This document shows positions 8,062-17,000 of a stretch of DNA of 64,000 bases, piece after piece; position 1 is the first letter of the stretch, and each line of letters starts with the position of its first letter. The DNA comes from Robinsoniella peoriensis. Lineage in GTDB: Bacteria; Bacillota; Clostridia; Lachnospirales; Lachnospiraceae. The stretch is from the NCBI RefSeq assembly GCF_042680125.1, contig NZ_JBHTNY010000037.1; one strand, 5' to 3'. A program made the translations under genes and the position numbers. The notes below the pieces were generated by a model, which ran no database searches, was not told the origin of the DNA, and saw only the letters and a list, made by a program, of their open reading frames with translations.

Positions 8062-9480
8062 CTATTGGGTAATTCCAGTCTCTACGGTTGTGTGATAAAC
8101 TGCTTTTTCATCTAAAATCTGTTTGAAATTATCCTCTGTTTTATGCCCTTTAATCTCATCCATGTACTCTATATAATCACATAAATAGATATCTATTTTA
8201 GAAATATCCACTCCGCGTACTGCATAGTCCGTAACATAACCGCTGTTTCCATAAGGAAGCATTTTTCCATTGGCATCCAGTACTACCGGGAATGTGTCTG
8301 CAGTTTTTGTGGAACCTTCATTTAACTGATTGACCTTTAATTCAAATGGGGTAATTTCCACGGATGCAATTCCTACACCATTCTCATTTTCATTATTAAT
8401 TTCAATCATCTTTGTTCTGCTTCTGTCCACGTTAATATCCAGATCAAAATTCCAGGAGCCATCCCACCAGATATTTTCATGATCATTAGGGAACTGGTTC
8501 CAGTCAGCCGGCTGCTGCTTCATGACATTTTTCCACTCTTCATCCGACATAGCTTCCAGTTCATCCCCTGTATAACCGGAATCCCATACATCCGGGTTAG
8601 CCTTGTATGCAATAATCTTCTGAATATCCAGATTTAACTTGAAATTGTCAGGAACATCCAGATTCTGAACATCCAGCTGAATGTCTTCTTTCATTGGATC
8701 CCTGCCTTCTGCTTCCGCTGCCTGATATGCGGTATTATATTCCTGAAGTGCTTCATCCGATACTACCTTGGATGCCTGTTTGTAGTCTATACGGATGATA
8801 CCTGCATATGTATAATCATCAACAAACTTGCCTTCCAGATAATAAAGCTGATCCTGTGATTTATCATTGAAACTATATTTTTCACTAGTTAAAAAGCCTA
8901 TGTTCGGCTGGTTATTCTCACTGTCTGAAAAGATTTCAGAAACCGGAAAAGCTTTCTCGCTGGTTAGTTCAAGCGTCATATAAAGTGCCTGGTCATTGCA
9001 GTATAATTCCGATAAAGTCATGGTAACTCCATCTACCGTCTGTGAATAACTGGCTGGTTTGGTAAGCTCTGTTTCTTTCTTTGCATCTGCCTGATCCGCT
9101 GCTGCCCCATTTTCATCGGCCGAAACAGCTGCCCCATCCGGAGTCTCCTGGTCTTTTTCTCCTAATGTTTCCGCTACTGAGCTAAAATCTCCGGGATAAC
9201 TATAGTTCTCCTGAATCTGTTCAAATATATGCCCAATAATCGGCAACTGACTTGCCATAACAGGGTTGGCCATACCAAATACAAAGAATGCTGCAAATAC
9301 CGCAGCAGCACTGCCCGCTGCCACCAGGATCTTTTTCCGAATCCCTCTTGTATCTCTTGCCTGACTTTTACTGCTGCTTTTTATTGTCTGAAATGCGTCA
9401 TCTGCCTTATTTTTTACTACTTTGGGTATCTTGATCTCTTCGTTTAATTTATCCTTAAATTCTTGTTCCTGTCGGTTCAT
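8062..9480 (-). CDS. Membrane-anchored anti-sigma-like protein (DUF4179 type)
   Basis: A 472-residue protein. About 48 charged cytoplasmic residues are followed by one membrane helix (about residues 50-70, KKILVAAGSAAAVFAAFFVFG). A VMASQLPIIGHIFEQI segment typical of DUF4179 proteins comes next, then a low-complexity Asp/Ala/Glu linker and a large extracytoplasmic domain. It overlaps the upstream ECF sigma gene by 26 bases with its own GGAGG, the usual layout for a sigma factor and its membrane-bound partner. It probably holds the sigma factor at the membrane until an envelope signal releases it. The signal cannot be read from the sequence. Part of the family naming rests on motif recognition only. 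Confidence 0.78.
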   Translation of the reverse strand: MNRQEQEFKDKLNEEIKIPKVVKNKADDAFQTIKSSSKSQARDTRGIRKKILVAAGSAAAVFAAFFVFGMANPVMASQLPIIGHIFEQIQENYSYPGDFSSVAETLGEKDQETPDGAAVSADENGAAADQADAKKETELTKPASYSQTVDGVTMTLSELYCNDQALYMTLELTSEKAFPVSEIFSDSENNQPNIGFLTSEKYSFNDKSQDQLYYLEGKFVDDYTYAGIIRIDYKQASKVVSDEALQEYNTAYQAAEAEGRDPMKEDIQLDVQNLDVPDNFKLNLDIQKIIAYKANPDVWDSGYTGDELEAMSDEEWKNVMKQQPADWNQFPNDHENIWWDGSWNFDLDINVDRSRTKMIEINNENENGVGIASVEITPFELKVNQLNEGSTKTADTFPVVLDANGKMLPYGNSGYVTDYAVRGVDISKIDIYLCDYIEYMDEIKGHKTEDNFKQILDEKAVYHTTVETGITQ

Positions 9481-9988
9481 GCAATTGACCTCCTTGTTTT
9501 AAATACTCTGTGGAAAATAATTTTCTTCCCCTTGCCAGTCTCGTTTGTACCGTCTTTTCATTCATATCCAGTATTACTGCTATCTCTCTGGTATTAAAAC
9601 CTTCCAGGTAATATAGCAAAAGAACAATCCGGTACTTTTCATCCATATCCTTGATTAGTTCATTCCACTCCATGTTGCTGTACTCCTGATCCCACACCGG
9701 AATTTCCGGCACCTCATCTGTAAGTAACATTCCTTTTTTCTTTCGTAAAATATCTTTGCATTTGTTGATTAAAATACGAGTCATCCATGTTTTAAAATAT
9801 TTATTCTGTTTCAAATCTCCTATTTTTTCAAAACAGCTTAATATGGTATCCTGTATGGCATCCGCCACATCTTCATCATTTTTCAGATATGCTTTTGCCA
9901 CTTTGTACATATTCTGCATATTCTGTTCCATTAGCTCAACAAATGCATCCGGATCCTTCCTGCGTGCTTTTTTAATTAAAACATCCAA
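9455..9988 (-). CDS. ECF sigma factor (sigma-70 family)
   Basis: A 177-residue protein with sigma region 2 (about residues 10-80: AYLKNDEDVADAIQDTILSCF, KTWMTRILINKCKD) and region 4 (about residues 110-160: LLLYYLEGFNTREIAVILD, a helix-turn-helix ending TVQTRLARGRKLF). No regions 1 or 3. ECF factors direct RNA polymerase to a small regulon, usually including their own operon. The start codon is TTG, eight bases after GGGGAGG. Translation is coupled to the downstream anti-sigma gene. A perfect AGATTGGCCAATCT palindrome lies in its leader. Confidence 0.9.
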   Translation of the reverse strand: MDVLIKKARRKDPDAFVELMEQNMQNMYKVAKAYLKNDEDVADAIQDTILSCFEKIGDLKQNKYFKTWMTRILINKCKDILRKKKGMLLTDEVPEIPVWDQEYSNMEWNELIKDMDEKYRIVLLLYYLEGFNTREIAVILDMNEKTVQTRLARGRKLFSTEYLKQGGQLHEPTGTRI

Positions 9989-10006
9989 CGTCTTACCTCC
10001 CCGCTT

Positions 10007-10020
10007 AGATTGGCCAATCT
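10007..10020. promoter_or_regulatory. Palindrome in the sigma-factor leader
   Basis: A perfect 14-base palindrome, AGATTGGCCAATCT, 19 bases before the TTG start of the sigma gene. It could be a regulator site. About 25 bases further upstream on the minus strand lies CGTCTAAT, which resembles an ECF -10 element; this is weak. Confidence 0.35.
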
Positions 10021-10095
10021 TTAATGTCTTACAATCATTAGACGAAACGCTCCAGCAAAACCCTTCAAATAATTTAAATTATTTTATCATATTGC

Positions 10096-10137
10096 AAAAA
10101 AAGCTGCCATACCCCTAACATCAGGTACAACAGCTTT
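10096..10137 (-). terminator. Intrinsic terminator after the DUF1062 gene
   Basis: On the minus strand AAGCTG/CAGCTT with inner TACC/GGTA pairing, followed by at least five T, 31 bases past the stop codon. Confidence 0.75.
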
Positions 10138-10167
10138 CTTTTGAGCACTTTACCACTCACTGATTAT

Positions 10168-10776
10168 TCACTTCCATCTTACCACCATTCCATCCATGGC
10201 AAATGCCTTCTCCAGACTTTCCCCATCTCTTCCCTCAATGATTTTTTCTTTCATTGCCTGCCTGACAGCCGTTCTTGAAATATCCAGCTTTCCGGCAATC
10301 AGCTTATCCAGCCGGATTCTGATATGATAAGAATTCCGAATGACAATCCGACTCATTTCAGCCTCTTCAGCATCCGTCAGTATCCTTTCCCGGATATGAT
10401 ATGCCCCCTCCTCCATACAGATCTCGGCTTTTTCCCTCTTTAAGATATTACTGTTAAAACTGTATTCCAGAGCCAGTTGTGGATTGTTTGCTAAGAATCC
10501 TTCATATTCTTCTCTTGGAATTTTCTTTGGGGAAATCCGCTCATATATTGTTATGTTATATGTGGTCTTGCATTTACTGCACTGATAGATCAGCCATACA
10601 TCTACCCGGTTTCCATTTGCATTAACCCGGAAACTGCCGGTATTGATGTAGTTTGACTTGCATCCGCATTTGGAACAATTCCTTATAATCTGTGGACTGA
10701 CGTCCGGTATAATCTCCCATTCACAGTTTCTTATATCAGAACATGTTTGAAAATTGCTTTCTGTTAAATAGCCCAT
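10168..10776 (-). CDS. DUF1062 domain protein (zinc-ribbon)
   Basis: About 202 residues. A CxxC pair (RNCSKCGCK) and a second pair (YQCSKCKTTYN) form a zinc ribbon in the N-terminal third. A domain with KRE, YHIRERILTDAEEAEMS and a C-terminal RLDKLIAGKLDISRTAVRQAMKEK segment resembling a helix-turn-helix follows. This matches DUF1062, a Firmicute family of unknown function. The ATG at 10776 is chosen over the one at 10782 because AAGGAG directly abuts the latter. An 11-base inverted repeat lies upstream and may be part of its control. Monocistronic with its own terminator. Confidence 0.8.
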   Translation of the reverse strand: MGYLTESNFQTCSDIRNCEWEIIPDVSPQIIRNCSKCGCKSNYINTGSFRVNANGNRVDVWLIYQCSKCKTTYNITIYERISPKKIPREEYEGFLANNPQLALEYSFNSNILKREKAEICMEEGAYHIRERILTDAEEAEMSRIVIRNSYHIRIRLDKLIAGKLDISRTAVRQAMKEKIIEGRDGESLEKAFAMDGMVVRWK

Positions 10777-10814
10777 ATGCATCTCCTTTGTGTAAATTTC
10801 TTACTTTCGGATTT

Positions 10815-10861
10815 GCAAAAGCTATATCATCATATTTGTTTTATCATGCAATAGCTTTTGC
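10815..10861. promoter_or_regulatory. Inverted repeat upstream of the DUF1062 gene
   Basis: GCAAAAGCTAT (10815-10825) and ATAGCTTTTGC (10851-10861), perfect 11-base arms with a 25-base loop, 39 bases before the start. Possible operator pair or leader hairpin. Confidence 0.5.
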
Positions 10862-11003
10862 TATGCATTGTAATTGGGTTCCATCATAAAATCATTCCTC
10901 TCTTATTATATGATCTGATTTTACTACAACAGATCCCTGGGTTAACACCTTAAACTTTTTTATTAAAAGATTATGAGCCGGGATATAAGAGTCGGACACG
11001 ATC

Positions 11004-11032
11004 AAGGAGCAGGCCGCTTGGACCTGCTCCTT
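11004..11032. terminator. GC-rich stem-loop after the sialidase gene
   Basis: AAGGAGCAGG/CCTGCTCCTT, a perfect 10-base stem 12 bases past the sialidase stop. No T run follows on the minus strand, so termination may be weak or the hairpin may protect the 3' end. Confidence 0.5.
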
Positions 11033-11044
11033 TTCCTGGTTGAT

Positions 11045-14000
11045 TTAGAATTTTACTCTTTTACTTGCTGAATAAGAGCTATAGATCTTTTTATTCCCTG
11101 CCTTATGGTATGCTCTTATTCTAAACCGGTAGCTTCTTCCTTTCTTCAGTCCGGATTTGGTGTAAGATAATGTCTTGGCTGACTTTGATGCGATCTTCTT
11201 ATAATCTCCGTTATTTGTCTTCATATAGATTACAAATCCATCCGTACCTGACTTTTTATTCCATTTTATTTCTGCTTTGCCTTTTCCTGCTTTCCCGGCG
11301 TGGGTCAGGCGTGGTTTTGCAGGCGCCGTGGAGGTCTTCAATACAGAAGAATAGGAACTGTACTTCTTTTCTTTTCCAAGCTGGCTGTAAGCTTTTACCT
11401 TGTATTTATAATCTGTGCCTGATTTTAATCCGGTGTTCACATAGCTGGTGGATTTTGTGGTTTTTACTTTACTCCACTTCTTTGTCTTGCTGTCATAACG
11501 GTATAAAATATAACCGGTTGCATTGGATGATTTTTTCCAGCTGATCCGGATACTGCCGGACTTATTCCGGGAAGCTTTTACTGCCGTTGGTTTTCCAGGC
11601 TTTTTCAGTGTGAGTCTGATCCACTGGGCATAAACGGTTGTATTTGCCTTCAAGCTGCATACCTGTCCTGCCTGTATCTGCGTTCCGCCTGATACTGCGG
11701 TAAACCATCCCTTAAAGGAATAGCCTGATTTTGTTGGAACCGGAAGTGTTCCATAAACGGTTCCCTGTGTGACTGTCATGGATGCCGGACTTACTTTTCC
11801 GCCGCGTGCATCAAATGACATCTGATAGGTTGCCGGTGTCGGCTCTTCTTTTTTCTGCCACTGTGCCATAAATGTGATGTTTCTATCTGGCATTGTATAC
11901 CGGGTATTTGCCTGATAAACCTTTACTCCGTCGGACCATCCGATAAACAGATATCCATCCTTTGTAAATGTATTCTCCGGCAAAGTAATCTTCCCCTGTG
12001 CTTCTGCCTGAATTGCTGCCGGTGCTGTTCCTGCTGCTCCCGCACCGCCGGTAAATACTGCCGTATACTTCTTAGGAACTGGTGCTTCTTCCCTGCTGAT
12101 ATAAAATGCTGCCGCCGCTGAACTTGTCTTATCATTAACACTGGCTGTTACCGAAACTTTCACGGTTCCTGCACCGGAAACTGTCAGTATATCCCCTTTT
12201 ATGCTTCCAATACCCTCTTTATCTTCGGTAATTGCATAGGTGTAGGTGATACTCTGATCTGCATGTCCCGGCATCTGACAGTCTCCCGTAAGGACTGCTT
12301 CTGCCTTCAGCCCGATCTGTCTGCTTGATTCAGGATAAGGTATCGTAACATTCTGATTTTCAAAAACCGGTGTACGAAGTTCACAGGTGCATCCATTTAC
12401 CGTAACCGTACAGCTGTCTGTTTTTCCACTAGTGGATGTTGCTGTGATCACAGCTTTCCCCGGCGCTGCTGCCGTTACCTTGCCATTTGCCGATACTTCT
12501 GCAATTTCCGGACGGCTGGATGACCAGGTGATCTGGTCGTTTGATTCCTTACCGTCATTTGTAGTTACGTCCGCGTACAGCCTTCTGCCCTCTCCGACTT
12601 CCAGACTGAGCGTTTTCAGACTTACCACGACCTGATCTGCCGGAACTGCTTTTTCCAGTCCTTTTACTGCTGATTTTAATGCCTGCAGCTGTTGGAACAC
12701 CTCCAGTTGTTCTGTCTCCTGTGCATCCAGGACTTCCTGTGCACGGTCAATGGCATCTGACAATTTCTTATAAGAAGCCTGAGCGTACTCATCTCCTTTG
12801 ATTGCTTTTGCTTCTGCAATCTTTTTCTCAAGAACAGACTTATCGGTTACCTGGGAGGGATCTTCCTGGCTGACCAGTTTAGCTCCTGACCACTGGGAAT
12901 GTCCGCTTCCGATATTGCCGTCTTTTGCAATTGCTTCTAATTTTAAGGTTTTTGCTCCGGAAATGTCAACGGAAGCAAATCCCATCGGAGATGTGGACTG
13001 TAATGCTTTATCACTGGTGTGTATAACCGTCCCATCTACAGTTATCTTAAAGGTAACTGCTGCTATCGCCGGTTTACTTGCATCAATTCCATAATAAGTT
13101 TCAAATTTCTTATAATTATGACCTTCCGGCAGATTAAAAATCAATGTGGAAGTACAATGTGCTCCGTATCCTTTGTTAAAGGATACTCTGTTTCCATTCT
13201 CGTCCAGTAAAGACATGGTGCCGCCATCCTGGTTGGTATCTACCTTGATCTTGTCACCGGTTCCTTCCCAGTAACCGACGGAAGAGTTTTCTTTATCTAA
13301 ATAATCATGGTCAGACAGATAATCCGTTTTATCATAACTGCCTTCTTCTGTAACGGAAACCGGAACTACAATGGTAGAAACATTTTTCCCGTCTGATACA
13401 TTCACCATCATCCGGCTTGTTCCTTTATTTGAGCCATACAGTGAAACAACACCATCTGATAACTCTGCAATTATAAATGAATCCGGCTCTGATACAATTT
13501 TTGTAATAACAATTGCATCTCCGTCCTGGTCTTCTGCTATATCTTCTGCAGTGAAAGTCCTGCCTTTCAGGCTGTTCACTTCCTGATTTGGTACGGGATC
13601 TTTTGCAGCCGGCGCCTGATTCACCGTTTCACCCGGTTCTGCTTTTTTTACGGTGATATTACAGTCCGCATTTCCTGATTTGTCATTCAACTGAACGGCA
13701 ACGTTTATTCGAACTGTTCCTGCAGCCGATACTTTTAATTTACTGCCGGTTATAACAGCGCCTGTCTCTTCCCCATCCGCAACGGTGTAGGTATAAACAG
13801 GACGGAAAGCATGGCCTTCTTTTGCACAGGTACTTTCTTTTATGGAGCCTGTTAGATCAACCGTATATTCCTCTGTTTTCGCAGGAATTATTATTTCTTT
13901 TGGTGATAATCCAATCTCTTCTATTTTGCAGGTACATTCCGGTGTTCCATCCGGTGCAAACTTAAATTCACTTTCTAATGGAAGCATACAGAGTGCATTC

Positions 14001-17000
14001 CCGATTTCACTTTCTGCATCTGCCGCAGCTACACCAACATTTGTAACCGTCAGGCCTGTGGTAATCTGGGTATCTCCTGTATACCGGAATATAAATTGTT
14101 TTGTAGTATTTCCGGATACATAAGCAGCCTCTTTCTCTGCTCCATCCAAATTAAACTTCAGAACCGGATTTCCGGACTTAATCATATAGGAATCGAAATC
14201 CACGGTAAAATCAATCTGATTATCACTTATTTCCATCGCTACGTTTTCAATTACCGGCTCCTTCATCGGCACCGTCAAATCCGCTTTGATCCATTCCACA
14301 TTGAAGCTGGTGAAATCCATCGATGGCTGGTCACCTTCATAAAATAAGCCGATATCTCCATTTGGGAGTACGGACAGACAGGAATAAGCATAACTTCCGC
14401 TCTTAACCAACTGACTGTATTTCCACTCAAATGACTTATTCTCCGGATTATAAAGTCCGATTCTTACCGTACCATTGTTTCTTTTAGGGCCATCCGGATT
14501 TGCTAAAATAATGGCTTCTTTGCCGTCAATCAATTCCGGATAATGAGTAGCTGTTAACTGGCAGTATACCTCTGTAACATTTGTATCCCTGATGGGCGCT
14601 CCCCAGGTAGTTCCGGAGTCATTGCTCACGGAATATTTCAGACGTCCTGAATTATTCCTGCAGAACTGAATTAATGTACCGTCATTCATCTCCACGATCT
14701 GTGACTCTGTCAGGATGATACCATCATTATTCATTGTGGAAAGATCTATTCCTTCTGCCTCAAGAGGAGACTTCTCGGTACGCTTCCATGTTACACCATA
14801 ATCATCACTGTAAATACAGGTGGATGCCTGGGCAGATGTCCAGTTCTGGTTTGCCACATAGATGGGGACAATCAGACGTCCCGCATGCTCTCCTTTTTTC
14901 ACCTGAATCCCAACTCCGGGGCCTGTTCCGCAGAACAGCATCCAGTCTTCTTTGATCATCGGTGTTAAATCCACCGGTTTTGACCAGGTTTCACCATCAT
15001 CATCGCTATAGGTACTCCAGATTCTCATATTGCGGACTACTTTTAATTCACCCGCATTGGAGCCGGTATAGAGGAAGATGTTGCCTGCAGGCTTATCATC
15101 CTTATATAATTCGCCGGTACTGAAATCCGGTACCCGGTAATCCGTTGGTCTTGCATCAGCCTCTGTTTTTCCTTCCAGCCATACTTCTCCGTGCTCACGG
15201 ATGGTATAGGTTTTCGTATAATTATGAGTTGTATTTAAAACGCTTTCATAGTCTCTCAAGATACAATATGATTTGTCGCCAACCTGTTTATATCCGGATC
15301 CTTTTTCCAAAAGAGAAGTATCCATTGCTGCTTTTGATTCCGGGAACATATCTACCATCAGGAAGACTCTGCCGTTCACCTCGTCCTCAACCATAGCTGC
15401 ATCTATGGTTAAAGAATGCTGCTGCTGTCCCGGAGGCAGATTTATGATTGTCTGCCCTTCTGTCCAGTTCTTTCCATTATCAAAGCTTCTTCTCACAGCG
15501 GTATCAATATTTCCCTGATCCCCGCCGCCGCTCTGGCGTTTATCAATTGCTGCCAGCACAACTCCGTTCTTTGTGGTCACTAAGCTTGGGATACGATAAT
15601 AGACAGATCCCTGGTATCCACCATAGAACAACGGCTGATCTTCTGATTTGAATGCATCTTCTGGAAGCTCTGCTTCTTTTTCTTCTCTCAGTGTCACTTT
15701 ATGGATATCTGTTATCTGCTCTTCCGTTAACAGGTCCGATCTCACTTCGATATAGCTGATACTGCCTGTGAAAGGATACTGATTGCCTCCGCCGGAACGC
15801 TGCGTTCTACCAAGGTCAACGGTATTTACGCCCTGGCTGCTGCTGACAAATCCTGTATTTGTGTTATTAATTACCCTTTCACCGTCAAAATAAACAGATG
15901 TACCAGTTGAAGAAAATGCATAAGTTACCGTATGCCATTCATCTCTTGTCATATTGCTTACGCCAGCTGATGCGGTATTTACATTGGTACCGTTATTGCG
16001 GACTTCGTATCCCACCGTGCCATCATTTACATAGACATGGGTATGTGTGGCATTTTGCGTATTATTTGATACACTGAACAGACTCATAAGACCTGTTTCG
16101 GCCTTTTTATACCGAACCGTTATGGTTCCCTGGGTCAGACCTTTCAGCCTATCAAGTGTTCCGGTGTAATCTACCGGACGGGCTGGAACGCCGTTTACAA
16201 TTTTTACCTCTGATTTCTGAAACAGAACAGACGGGTCCTGCCCTTCTTTTTTAACTGAGAATACGGCTGTCTTTTCTGCCGATGCCACCGTTCCGGGAAT
16301 CAGTGCATTTACCCGTACTTTGATTGTTCCAGCCTTGCTGACCGTCAGTTTATTCTGTCTGATCGTGCCGATATTCTGCAGATCCTCTGCTTTTTCAAAT
16401 ACATAAGTGATATTTTTGCTGCTGTGGCCTTCTGCTTTACAATCACCGGTAATTTCCGCAGCTGCCTCTAAGCTGATTTCAATACTGTCTTTATCCTGTG
16501 GAATTACAAGTTCTCTGTCTGCAAACACCAGATTGCTGATCCCACAGGTACACTCCGGGTCACCTTCCATTTTCAGGCTGGCCGTAAAAGTAATTTGTTT
16601 CTTGTTCATAGCATCTGTGCCTGTTACCATTGCAGAATAAGGTATGAAATCCTTAGGAACACGAATCTTCATATGCTCATCTGCACGGTATTCACTTGTT
16701 TTGGAAACAATAACTCCATTTACATCTGTTATGCTTACCGTTACATCCCGGATGCTATTTTCATATGCCGCGAGTGGTGCCGGGTCAAAAGAAACTTCTT
16801 TCTTAGTTTCGTCATAAGTTACCTCTGCAGCTAATTCAGAATTATCTGCCCAGTCACTGAATTTATAAGAATAATTAGACATCACTGAATCATTCTTATA
16901 AAGTCCCGTTTCTTTTAATATCTGCTGGAACATTGCCATATTGCCCCGTCCGTTTGGATGTACATTGTCTACTAACCATCCATTGCTTCCGGTGTTCAGG

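Noticed and set aside
11045..11200. An LPXTG cell-wall anchor on the giant sialidase
   Set aside because: The C-terminus ends in an FN3 domain (SASKRVKF) with no LPXTG, hydrophobic helix or basic tail.
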